A stretch of DNA of 64,000 bases from Mycolicibacterium sp. CBMA 226 (lineage in GTDB: Bacteria; Actinomycetota; Actinomycetes; Mycobacteriales; Mycobacteriaceae), in the NCBI RefSeq assembly GCF_009729075.1, contig NZ_VTGY01000015.1, positions 392,508 through 456,507 of the forward strand, written 5' to 3'. Below, one piece after another: positions 15,627 through 23,303 of this stretch (within the stretch, counting starts at the first letter, position 1; each line of letters opens with the position of its first letter). The notes under the pieces are model-generated. The model was given only the letters and a program-made list of their open reading frames with translations. It made no database searches and had not been told where the DNA came from. The position numbers were made by a program, and so were the translations under genes.

Positions 15627-16859
15627 ATGACATCACTCGATGTTCGGTCGGTGACCGAGCTCTATGAGCGGGTACCGAGTCCCGAGCTGGCGAGTTCCAC
15701 GCTGCTGCGGCTACTGCCGAAGTTCCTCGCCGAGGACCTGCGGCCCACGCAGGCGCAGGTCGAGGGCTTCGCAAAATACGGCGTGACCGGCGACCCGCTG
15801 GCCGACGCCGTCGCGGCGGCCATGAAAGGACCGGGCGGCAAGGAACTGCGTGGCCAGTTCGAGCAGGCACTGGCCCACGGCATCGACACCGTCGAGGACG
15901 CGCCGCCCGTGCTGCGGGAGTTCTTCGCCACGGTCGAGGAAGTGCCGTATTGGGTCGACCCGGAGAAGCTGCAGCGCGGCGCCGAGGTCACCAGCCGGAT
16001 GGGTCCGCTCCTTGCCCCGAGCCTGCTGGTCGGCCTCGCGCTGACGTACACGACGCCAGACGGCAACGCGGTGTTGCTGCGGGCCGGTGATACCCGGGAC
16101 AAGGCCGGCACTCGCGCCGTCGAGACCCTGTCCTGGCTGTCCGCGGTGACGACCCCGGGCGCGCTGCGGCGCGGCGAGCTGGGCTACCAGTCATCGGTGC
16201 GGGTTCGGCTGACCCACGCGTTCCTGCGGTCCGGCATGCCCAAGCGTGCCGACTGGGATGAGGGTCGCTTCGCGGTGCATCAGCAGGTGTTCAGCTCGGT
16301 TATCGTGGCCTTCACGCTGGTACCCATGGTCGTTGCGGGCATGGCAGGAAATCGCCTGCGCCGCAAGGATCGTGAGGCCGTCGTGCACCTGTGGCGATAC
16401 ATCGCCTACATCGTCGGAGTGCACCCGAACCTGATCCCCGCCACCGAGTCGGATACCAGCAGACTGCTGTGGATGTTCCTCGACGAGGTGATCGCCCCGG
16501 ACGCCGGGTCCACCGAACTCGGCACCGCGCTGATCGCGGCGTACCCGGAGATTTACGGCGTCACCGGAAAGAAGCCCAGCCACCGCGTCGCCCGGTGGTT
16601 GCTGCCGCAACTGCACTCGGTGGTGGCGCGTGCCGCGTTGGGTGACAAGGTCTCCGATGTGCTCGGCTTCCCGAGGGTCAACCCAGTGGTGCTCCCGTTG
16701 GTGGGGCTGACGATGGCCGTCACCACGGTGTGGTCAGCGCTGGACGTCATTCCTCCGGTGCGTCGTGCGCGTACCAAGGTGATGCACCGCAGCCGGGTGA
16801 AGGTCATCGACCGGATGTGTCGGCGAACCCACGCTGACCTCAGTTATCGTCGCGAATAG
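15627..16859 (+). CDS. DUF2236 / MpaB-family oxygenase (latex-clearing-protein-like)
   Basis: 410 residues from ATG 15627. DUF2236 pattern: the heme-region helices include LGYQSSVRVRLTHAFLRSG (R...R...H) and HLWRYIAYIVGVHPNLIPAT. Related proteins include rubber oxygenase Lcp and fungal MpaB, b-type heme enzymes. Substrate unknown; a lipid or isoprenoid is plausible in a mycobacterium. Its TetR neighbour and intervening palindrome indicate substrate-induced expression. Confidence 0.85.
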   Translation: MTSLDVRSVTELYERVPSPELASSTLLRLLPKFLAEDLRPTQAQVEGFAKYGVTGDPLADAVAAAMKGPGGKELRGQFEQALAHGIDTVEDAPPVLREFFATVEEVPYWVDPEKLQRGAEVTSRMGPLLAPSLLVGLALTYTTPDGNAVLLRAGDTRDKAGTRAVETLSWLSAVTTPGALRRGELGYQSSVRVRLTHAFLRSGMPKRADWDEGRFAVHQQVFSSVIVAFTLVPMVVAGMAGNRLRRKDREAVVHLWRYIAYIVGVHPNLIPATESDTSRLLWMFLDEVIAPDAGSTELGTALIAAYPEIYGVTGKKPSHRVARWLLPQLHSVVARAALGDKVSDVLGFPRVNPVVLPLVGLTMAVTTVWSALDVIPPVRRARTKVMHRSRVKVIDRMCRRTHADLSYRRE

Positions 16860-16877
16860 CGCGAATCGGACGACGGC

Positions 16878-17105
16878 TCAGTACGGCACGTCGGTGGCGC
16901 CGGCCGTCGTGTCCTTCTCGTCGTGATTCGACTCGTGGAAGCCGAAGCTGCCCGGATTGGGGCCCTGCCCCGGAGCCTCGAATTCGTCACCGCCATACGG
17001 CACATCGGGGTCCGGCTGGGCGCCGGCCATGGGGGCAAGGCTGACCGCCCCGCTGATCGCGGCGACGGCAATCCATGATGCAATGAACGCACTTTTCATT
17101 CGCAT
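16878..17105 (-). CDS. Small secreted acidic peptide
   Basis: 75 residues from ATG 17105 (ATG 17099 is equally possible); AGGAGG at 17110-17115 supports this region. A signal peptide of about 28 residues ends near MAGA-QPDPD, leaving about 47 residues rich in Asp, Glu, Gly and Pro, with no cysteine. VPY occurs twice (YGG and the C-terminus). No family recognised. Convergent with the MpaB-type gene. Confidence 0.72.
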   Translation of the reverse strand: MRMKSAFIASWIAVAAISGAVSLAPMAGAQPDPDVPYGGDEFEAPGQGPNPGSFGFHESNHDEKDTTAGATDVPY

Positions 17106-17213
17106 GACGCCTCCTGGTGGCTTACCCGTAACCGGGAATTTGCCCACAAATGTTAGTTGCGGCACGACTTGCCGGGCGCCGAATGCAATAATTGACGGAT
17201 TCAGAATTACCGG

Positions 17214-17906
17214 TCAGGCGAGGACTTCAATTTCGTCGCCGAGCTGATATCCCGGCGTCAGCGACAACGAATCACCACTCCAGAACGACCCGGGGTCGAA
17301 GTAGTTCTCACGCTTCTCGGTGATCAACAGACCCATCTCCTCGTAGGTGATGGCCACCGTCTCGGCGCAGTACGCGGTTTCGAGCCCGGCCGCCCGTCGG
17401 CGGTGCTTGTCCCGTTCGGCAGTCTCTCGAACCTTGCGGTGTACCAACGGAATTCCGCGCGTGTAGTCGCTGATCACCGGTGCCCGCCCGCGGAACCACC
17501 GTCCCGTCAGCCGGGCCGTGGTGGGAAACGCGGTGCCGTCCATGCGGGCTACCACTTTCAGCGCCAGGTCTTCCTGCTCGCGGGTGGCGTACGGCGTCAG
17601 CTGCCGTAGCCAACAGCGCTGCCCGTACACGTATACCCACCGCTCGACCGCCGAGCGCAGGTCGTTCAACTGCACGCCGCGGTGGTGGCTACCGCTCCAC
17701 AGGCATTCGAGTTTGTCGCCGAGTTCGGCATGCCAGATCAGCGGCGGCAGATCGTCGATGGCGACCGTCATGCCGACGTGGTTGACGGGCGCATTGGTGA
17801 GCGCCTGAATGGCGCGGTCCGGCTTGGAAGCGCCGCGGAACAACCAGATATCGCCGGTCCGGGTTTCGGCCAGCGCTCGCTCCAATGTCACAGCGTTACC
17901 AGTCAT
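17214..17906 (-). CDS. Permuted papain-fold (NlpC/P60, YiiX-like) cysteine hydrolase
   Basis: 230 residues. GDIWLFRG at residues 18-25, His43 in NHVGM, a second His in WHAELGD, and Cys180 in YCAETVA follow the circularly permuted order (His before Cys) of YiiX/YebB-like NlpC/P60 proteins. No signal peptide, so probably cytoplasmic or membrane-associated. Substrates in this clade may be lipids or peptides; unknown here. Confidence 0.7.
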   Translation of the reverse strand: MTGNAVTLERALAETRTGDIWLFRGASKPDRAIQALTNAPVNHVGMTVAIDDLPPLIWHAELGDKLECLWSGSHHRGVQLNDLRSAVERWVYVYGQRCWLRQLTPYATREQEDLALKVVARMDGTAFPTTARLTGRWFRGRAPVISDYTRGIPLVHRKVRETAERDKHRRRAAGLETAYCAETVAITYEEMGLLITEKRENYFDPGSFWSGDSLSLTPGYQLGDEIEVLA

Positions 17907-17986
17907 CTGGGCAGCTTAGACATTTCCGCTTGCCCCCATTCGGCATTCCATGTCGCTCCGGTCGCCGTGGCAGGCAGAATCGACTC

Positions 17987-18154
17987 ATGCGTGGCATCTG
18001 GAAGTGGGTTGGCATGGCCGGCGTCGCCGGCGTGGTCGCCGGTGGCGTCTTGGTCGCGCGTGATCAGCGCAAGCGCGAGTCGTATACCGCCGAGGATGTC
18101 CGGGCACGGTTACATCAGCGGCTGGCCGAATCAGATGGCCAGCCAACGGCATAG
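17987..18154 (+). CDS. Small single-span membrane protein
   Basis: 55 residues from ATG 17987. One transmembrane segment (WVGMAGVAGVVAGGVLVA), then a basic stop-transfer DQRKRE and an amphipathic tail. No signal for cleavage. Its last 40 nt overlap the 3' end of the adenylate cyclase gene on the opposite strand. Coding evidence is moderate: the membrane/basic pattern is orderly, but no family is recognised. Confidence 0.6.
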   Translation: MRGIWKWVGMAGVAGVVAGGVLVARDQRKRESYTAEDVRARLHQRLAESDGQPTA

Positions 18155-18936
18155 AGTTGGTGGTCGCCGGTGAAGCCCTTGAGCTCGGCGGTCCGGCCGG
18201 CGTCGAAGCTGATGTCGGCGCAGGAACCCAAGCCGGACAGCGCATCTCGCACCGCCTTGCTCACCAGGATTTCGCCGCCGTCGGCCTGGCTCGCGACGCG
18301 GGCCGCCATGGCGACGTTGCGGCCGAACAGATCATCACCGCGGCGCACCGACTTTCCGGTGTGAATCCCGATCCGGACCCGAATGCCGTTGGGCGCCTTG
18401 GCCAATTGTTGCTGCATGTCGATGCTGCAGCGCACCGCCTGCTCGGGTTCGGCGAAGGCGATCATGAAACCGTCGCCCTGGCTCTTCACGACGTACCCGG
18501 ACTGCTTCTTGACGCACCGGCTGACGAGTTTGTCGTGCTGATCGATCAGCCGGACCCAGGCCCGGTCGCCCATGCGCTCGTTTAGGGCGGTGGACCCCTC
18601 GATGTCCGAGAACACGATCGCCACCCGACCCGTCGGCGCCAACTTGGCCAGGTCCGGGCGTTCGACCTCGGCCCAGCCGGCCAGCTCCTCGATCGATGAC
18701 CACATCGCACCGCCGAAACCCTCTTTGTTGATGAGGTTGGCGGTCTGCCACATCGTCTTGACCGCGGCGCGCCCGCCGGCGAGCAGCAGATTGGTGCGCG
18801 GCTCGGCCGCCGGCGCGCGCAACTCCTCGATCTCCCGCTGCGCGGCTCGCAGCCGACCGCGTGTCGCGCGGAGCACGATGGCCTCGACGACAACGATCAC
18901 GGCGAGCACGCAGCTGGCGACCAGCGATACCGTCAC
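18115..18936 (-). CDS. Membrane-anchored class III adenylate/guanylate cyclase
   Basis: 273 residues, GTG start. One N-terminal membrane helix (residues 4-23), a coiled-coil linker, then a cyclase domain from about residue 100. Metal aspartates are Asp111 (FSDIEGST) and Asp155 (GDGFM); Lys151 sits at the purine-selecting position; Asn207 and Arg213 (FGRNVAMAARV) are the transition-state residues. The usual purine-selecting Asp is replaced by Arg206, so substrate choice is uncertain. Resembles Rv1120c in context as I recall. Produces cAMP presumably. Confidence 0.9.
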   Translation of the reverse strand: MTVSLVASCVLAVIVVVEAIVLRATRGRLRAAQREIEELRAPAAEPRTNLLLAGGRAAVKTMWQTANLINKEGFGGAMWSSIEELAGWAEVERPDLAKLAPTGRVAIVFSDIEGSTALNERMGDRAWVRLIDQHDKLVSRCVKKQSGYVVKSQGDGFMIAFAEPEQAVRCSIDMQQQLAKAPNGIRVRIGIHTGKSVRRGDDLFGRNVAMAARVASQADGGEILVSKAVRDALSGLGSCADISFDAGRTAELKGFTGDHQLYAVGWPSDSASR

Positions 18937-18970
18937 CGCTCAAGTATCGAGGCCACGGGCCCCGATCGGG

Positions 18971-19858
18971 TCATTGACGGACGAACTGCACCACTGCGTC
19001 GGTGAACGCGTCGTTGTCGTCACCGGCCGCGGTGTGTCCGGCATCGGACAGTTCGACGAACTGCGCGGTCGGCACCTTCTGCAGGAAGTCCTGCACGCCT
19101 TCGGTGCTCACGACGTCGGAGAGCTTGCCGCGGATCAGCAGGATCGGGATCTCGAGGCTGACGGCCGCGTGTTCGAGCATCTCGACGCGCTCGAACGGGT
19201 CGTCACCGGGCGCGGTGAGAAACGCGGGGTCCCAGTGCCAGAACCACTTGCCGTCGCGCAGTCGCAGGTTCTTCTTGAGTCCTTCGACGCTGCGGGGCCG
19301 GGCACGGTGCGGCAGGTATGCCGCGACGGCGTCGGCCGCCTCCTCCAGTGAGGTGAAACCGTCGATGCCGCTGAACATGAAGTCCCGGATGCGTGCGCTG
19401 CCGGTCTTCTCGAAACGCGGCACGACGTCGACCAGCACCAGCTTGGTGACGAGTTCGGGCCCGGCTTCATGGGCGACCGGCAGGCTGGTCAGGCCACCCA
19501 TGCTGGCGCCGATCAGGGCCACCGGGCGGCCGATCTGATAGATCACCTGCAGGGTGTCGCCGGTCAGCGCCTCCAGCGAGTAGCTCGCGGTGGGGGAGCG
19601 GTCACTGTCGCCGTGGCCACGGCTGTCGAGGGCGATGACGTGGAAGCCGGCGTCGGCGAGAATCTGGCCCGTGTTCTTCCAGGAGTGCCGGTTCTGGCCA
19701 CCACCGTGCAACATCAGGATGGTCGGCTTGTCCTGAGCGACGTCCGCGTCGCGGTTCCACTCGTCAGCAACCAGGGTGAGCTCGTCGATACCGCGGAATT
19801 GCACCGTCTGTGGATTGCTGGCGCCATCGGCCGGGGAAGTGCGTTCGTCGGTGCTCAC
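18971..19858 (-). CDS. Alpha/beta hydrolase (BpoB-like, annotated non-heme peroxidase group)
   Basis: 295 residues from GTG 19858 with GAGAGGA upstream. Oxyanion motif HGGGQNRHSW (residues 51-60), nucleophile Ser119 in GASMGG and a late His in DAGHTAAGD complete the triad; the LDSRGHGDSDRS segment is typical of this group. Related proteins are named bromoperoxidases but probably act as esterases or C-C hydrolases. Position beside a cyclase agrees with Rv1123c as I recall. No signal peptide. Confidence 0.85.
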   Translation of the reverse strand: MSTDERTSPADGASNPQTVQFRGIDELTLVADEWNRDADVAQDKPTILMLHGGGQNRHSWKNTGQILADAGFHVIALDSRGHGDSDRSPTASYSLEALTGDTLQVIYQIGRPVALIGASMGGLTSLPVAHEAGPELVTKLVLVDVVPRFEKTGSARIRDFMFSGIDGFTSLEEAADAVAAYLPHRARPRSVEGLKKNLRLRDGKWFWHWDPAFLTAPGDDPFERVEMLEHAAVSLEIPILLIRGKLSDVVSTEGVQDFLQKVPTAQFVELSDAGHTAAGDDNDAFTDAVVQFVRQ

Positions 19859-19995
19859 TGGAATCCTCTCGTCACTTCTCCTGCACGTTACCGAGCTGTG
19901 CTAACTGAACCGAACATGACCCCGGTCACCCCGCGGTCTCTAGACTCGGCCGAGGTGTCGCCGCCCAGGCCGGGTGTGCGGCGAGAGGAAGGCAT

Positions 19996-20751
19996 ATGGC
20001 TGACGAACACGGGCGGCACAGGAACCCCGACGAAGTGGACGACGCCGAAGCGGACGACGCCGAAGCGGACGACGCCGAAGCGGACGACGCCGAAGCGGAC
20101 GACGCCGAAGCGGACGACGCCGAAGCGGACGACGCCGAAGCGGACGGCGCCGAAGCGGACGGCGACGATGCGGGCGCCGCGGACACGACGCCGGACGTCG
20201 CCGACGACAAACCCGTCATTTCCGACGAAGAAGCCCTCGCCTTCCTGAAACCGACTGCGCCGAAACGCGATAGCCGGGTGATCGTGGCACTGGTCGTAGG
20301 TGTTGTGGTGGTGGGTGCGCTCGGCGCGCTGGTGACGTGGCTCGGTCAGCGTGAGCTGCATCTGCGACGCGACGACGCCCTGCAGCAGATGTATCTGACC
20401 GCCGGGAAGCAGGCCGCGGCGAATCTCACGACCATCGACTACCGGCACGTCGACGCGGACATCAATCGGGCACTGGACACCTCGACCGGCGCCTATCTGG
20501 AGGACTTCAAGCAGCGCTCGGCAGCGGTCGTGGCGTCGGTGAAAGAGCAGCAGTCGGTATCGGTGGGGACGGTCACCGAGGCCGGTGTGGACTCGGTGCA
20601 CGACACGAGCGGCACGGTGCTGGTCGCGGTGAAGGTGCATACCGAAGTTGGCAACGGCCCGCCGCAACGGGATCGGTACTGGCGCGTGCGGCTGACGATG
20701 CAGAAGGTGGGAGACAGCGCCAAGGTGTCGATCGTGGAGCCGATCCAATGA
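19996..20751 (+). CDS. Mce-associated membrane protein with acidic DDAEA repeats
   Basis: 251 residues. Acidic cytoplasmic head, single membrane helix at residues 94-116, and an extracytoplasmic domain like the Mce-associated (Mas) proteins: LRRDDALQQMYLTAGKQAAANLTTIDY, then DTSTGAYLEDF, ending with YWRVRLTMQKVGD. Such proteins accompany Mce lipid importers. Residues 15-54 are eight tandem 5-residue units (seven DDAEA and one DGAEA). First gene of a coupled three-gene operon with no mce core genes nearby. Confidence 0.88.
   Translation: MADEHGRHRNPDEVDDAEADDAEADDAEADDAEADDAEADDAEADDAEADGAEADGDDAGAADTTPDVADDKPVISDEEALAFLKPTAPKRDSRVIVALVVGVVVVGALGALVTWLGQRELHLRRDDALQQMYLTAGKQAAANLTTIDYRHVDADINRALDTSTGAYLEDFKQRSAAVVASVKEQQSVSVGTVTEAGVDSVHDTSGTVLVAVKVHTEVGNGPPQRDRYWRVRLTMQKVGDSAKVSIVEPIQ
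20038..20157. repeat. Eight tandem 15-nt coding repeats
   Basis: Eight copies of GACGACGCCGAAGCG (the eighth has one changed base) in tandem inside the first Mce-associated gene. They encode DDAEA. The 15-nt unit keeps frame, so strains are likely to differ in copy number. Confidence 0.95.
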
Positions 20752-21422
20752 GCAAGCATGCGATTGATGAGCCCGAGGAGCCGGCCGAGGTGGCCGGGAC
20801 GGAACGCGAGCCGGCGGAACCGGAAGCAACGGAGCCCGAGGTTCCCGAGTCCGAGTTCGAATCCGAGCCCGAGCCCGAGGCCGCCGACACGGAACCGGCA
20901 ACGTCCAATGCCGCTGCGCCGCAAGCGAAACTGCGGAAGCCTCGCGTCGAGTGGGCGCGGATGACGGCGTATCGGGTCCTGCCGGCCGTGGCGCTGGTGC
21001 TCGCGGCCGCCGCCGGCGGCCTGTGGTACCTGACCGCGAAGCACGGCAACGGCCCCGAGCGCGCCGCGGTGGTCAAGGTGGCCACCGATGGCACGGTCAC
21101 TCTGCTCTCGTACGAGCCGGACACGGTCCGCCGACAACTCACCGACGCGCGCAAGCTGCTCACCACACCGTTCCTGGACGAGTACACGACGCTGACCAAG
21201 TCGGTGATCCCCGGTGCGGAACAGCGGCACATCTCGGCGGCGACGTCGGTACCCGCCGCGGCCGCGGTGTCGGTCGAGGAGAACCACGCCGTCGTGCTGG
21301 TGTTCGTCAACCAGACGGTCCGTATCGGTGACCAGCCGCCGACGAGCACGCCCACGAGTGCCCGGGTGACCCTCGAACGACTGGGGGGCCAGTGGCTGAT
21401 CGCCAAGTTCGAACCGGTGTGA
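20748..21422 (+). CDS. Mce-associated membrane protein
   Basis: 224 residues; its ATG overlaps the preceding stop (ATGA). Glu/Pro-rich cytoplasmic head to about residue 66, one membrane helix (residues 77-95), then a Mas-type extracytoplasmic domain with ARKLLTTPFLDEYTTLTKSV and a final RLGGQWLIAKFEPV strand. Paired with the preceding gene as Mas proteins usually are. Its stop overlaps the start of the acyltransferase gene. Confidence 0.88.
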   Translation: MSKHAIDEPEEPAEVAGTEREPAEPEATEPEVPESEFESEPEPEAADTEPATSNAAAPQAKLRKPRVEWARMTAYRVLPAVALVLAAAAGGLWYLTAKHGNGPERAAVVKVATDGTVTLLSYEPDTVRRQLTDARKLLTTPFLDEYTTLTKSVIPGAEQRHISAATSVPAAAAVSVEENHAVVLVFVNQTVRIGDQPPTSTPTSARVTLERLGGQWLIAKFEPV

Positions 21423-22660
21423 TGGCGGCCGCCGATGCCCAGAGTTTCTGGATGTCGGCCAAAATCCCCAACGATATGTTTCTGGTGTGCGGGTTCGGCG
21501 GGGTTCCCGTTGACCTGGACGCCGCACTGGCGGCGATCCGCCGCAACGTCGCTGCGTGCCCAGAGTTGTTGGTACGCATCGACGATTCGAACTCGTGGCG
21601 CTACCCGGCGTGGGTGCGGTGTGACGCTACCGAGATCGTCGTGCACGAGCTCGAGGACGCGACGTGGTCCGGGTGCCTGAACGCCGTGCGTGCGCTGGCC
21701 GATGATCAGCTCGATGCCACGGTGCAGTCGTGGCGGCTACACGTGTTCGTCGGCGTCACCGGGATACCGGAGACGACCGGGCCGGGCACGGTCGCCGTCG
21801 TACAGATGTCGCACGCGCTCGCCGACGGGCGGCGCGCGACAGCACTCATGGGACGAATCTTCGGCCGGGACGAGCCGGTGCCGAACGTCGTCGCGCCGAG
21901 GTGGGGGACGACGTGGGCACTGCCGTACCTGGCGCTGCGCGCCAGCGCCGCTCATCGTCGACTCGTGCACGACACGGAGGCGGGTGTTGTTGCCGCGCCG
22001 GCAGATTCGTGGCCGGTGCAACCGACCAACAATGCGCCCGAGGGCCCCGACGAACTACGGACGGTGGTCCGCCGGCGCGAGCACCTGCCGGGGCCGACGG
22101 TGACGGTCGGAGTCTTGGCCGCCATCTCGGAGGCGCTGGCCGCCGAACTGGGCGGCGTCACCACTCTCGGGGCCGAGGTGCCCATGGCCAAGTCCGGCGT
22201 CCGCCGCGCCAACAACCATTACGGCAACGTCGGGGTGGCACTGCATCCGCAATTGCCGTTCTATGAGCGGGCGGCGCGGATCGAGAACGAGCTCGCGATG
22301 CGGCGGCAGCGGTTCGAACATCCCGCGGTCGCGGCGAGCGATGCTGCCACCGCGGCGGTGCCGGCGCGGCTGCTGCGTTGGGGCACGGAGCAATTCGACG
22401 TGCACGCGCGGTCGACGACGGTCCGTGGTAACACCGTGGTGTCGAGCGTCAACCGCGGTCCCGCCGACCTGACGTTCGGCGGCTGCCCGGTGGTGCTGAC
22501 CACCGCCTGCCCGGCGTTGTCCCCGATGATGGGCCTGACCCACGGTGTGCACGGCATCGGGGACACCGTGACCATTAGCGTGCATGCCTCACCGTCGGCC
22601 TTACCGGATGTCGATTCGTATGTCGAACGGTTGGCAGCGGTTCTGGACGCCGGGGCTTAA
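21422..22660 (+). CDS. WS/DGAT-like acyltransferase (condensation-domain fold) with altered HHxxxDG motif
   Basis: 412 residues from ATG 21422, sharing bases with the upstream stop, so translation is coupled. The fold resembles wax ester synthase/diacylglycerol acyltransferase: N-terminal MSAKIPNDMFLVCGFGG-type strand, active-site SHALADG (residues 130-136) where the family has HHxxxDG, and late NHYGNVGVALHP and VVSSVNRGPADLTFGG segments. The catalytic His131 and Asp135 remain; the first His is Ser. It may transfer an acyl group onto a lipid or polyketide. Operon membership with Mas proteins suggests an envelope lipid role. Confidence 0.75.
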   Translation: MAAADAQSFWMSAKIPNDMFLVCGFGGVPVDLDAALAAIRRNVAACPELLVRIDDSNSWRYPAWVRCDATEIVVHELEDATWSGCLNAVRALADDQLDATVQSWRLHVFVGVTGIPETTGPGTVAVVQMSHALADGRRATALMGRIFGRDEPVPNVVAPRWGTTWALPYLALRASAAHRRLVHDTEAGVVAAPADSWPVQPTNNAPEGPDELRTVVRRREHLPGPTVTVGVLAAISEALAAELGGVTTLGAEVPMAKSGVRRANNHYGNVGVALHPQLPFYERAARIENELAMRRQRFEHPAVAASDAATAAVPARLLRWGTEQFDVHARSTTVRGNTVVSSVNRGPADLTFGGCPVVLTTACPALSPMMGLTHGVHGIGDTVTISVHASPSALPDVDSYVERLAAVLDAGA

Positions 22661-22669
22661 TCTCGACGC

Positions 22670-23185
22670 GTGACTGCTTACGCCTTCTCGATTCTGCTGC
22701 TGCGGGTGGTGCTCGGTCTGACCATGGCTGCGCACGGGTACAACAAGTTCTTCGGTGGCGGCCGCATCCCGGGTACCGCCGGCTGGTTCGACAGCATCGG
22801 CATGAAGCCGGGCTTGCTGCACGCGCGGTTGGCCGCGAGTACCGAGCTCCTGGCCGGGCTGGGTCTCGCGGTCGGCCTGCTGACGCCCGTCCCGGCTGCC
22901 GGCTTCGTGGCCCTGATGCTGGTGGCGGCCTGGACGGTGCACCGTGACAACGGCTTCTTCATCGTGAAATCCGGCTGGGAGTACAACCTGGTGCTGGGTG
23001 TCGCGGCGGTGGCGATCGCGGGCACCGGCGCGGGCCGCTACAGCCTGGACTGGTTGCTGTTCCACGGCACCAGCTTCTATCACCTGTTGCACGGCTGGTG
23101 TGGGCTGGCGATCGCCGTCGGGCTCGGGCTCGCCGGCGGCATCGGACAGCTGCTGATCTTTTTCCGCCCGCCGGCCAAGGTCTGA
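22670..23185 (+). CDS. DoxX family membrane protein
   Basis: 171 residues, GTG start 9 nt after the acyltransferase stop. Four membrane helices with the DoxX pattern: LLRVVLGLTMAAHGYNKFFGGG at the start and a second-half ASTELLAGLGLAVGLL-TPVPAAGFVALML. Mycobacterial DoxX proteins have been linked to redox homeostasis at the membrane with SseA and SodA. It may be the tail of the preceding operon. Confidence 0.85.
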   Translation: MTAYAFSILLLRVVLGLTMAAHGYNKFFGGGRIPGTAGWFDSIGMKPGLLHARLAASTELLAGLGLAVGLLTPVPAAGFVALMLVAAWTVHRDNGFFIVKSGWEYNLVLGVAAVAIAGTGAGRYSLDWLLFHGTSFYHLLHGWCGLAIAVGLGLAGGIGQLLIFFRPPAKV

Positions 23186-23270
23186 GCGTCCTTCGTTGAC
23201 CCTGTGCCCAGGGCGCGGGGTTCTCGAACTCTTGCGCCCAGGCGGCAGAGCCAACTGCGGGATCTGATTC

Positions 23271-23300
23271 CGTCAGACTAGAACACGTTCTAGTCTGACG
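23271..23300. promoter_or_regulatory. 30-nt palindrome matching the KstR operator pattern
   Basis: Perfect 14-bp arms, 23271-23284 and 23287-23300, with a 2-nt centre. The core TAGAACACGTTCTA fits the published KstR pattern of AAC-NN-GTT with flanking T and A. It ends three bases before the DUF3556 start codon and leaves no Shine-Dalgarno sequence. KstR represses sterol-catabolism genes until a sterol acyl-CoA is present. Confidence 0.8.
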
Positions 23301-23303
23301 GGT

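Noticed and set aside
14963..16859. Possible KstR-type site between TetR and MpaB genes
   Set aside because: The palindrome TAGAGT-CTC-ACTCTA lacks the AAC-NN-GTT core, so it is better assigned to the adjacent TetR.
20038..20157. Tandem repeats considered as a CRISPR or regulatory array
   Set aside because: Units are contiguous, 15 nt, in frame and without spacers; they are a coding repeat.
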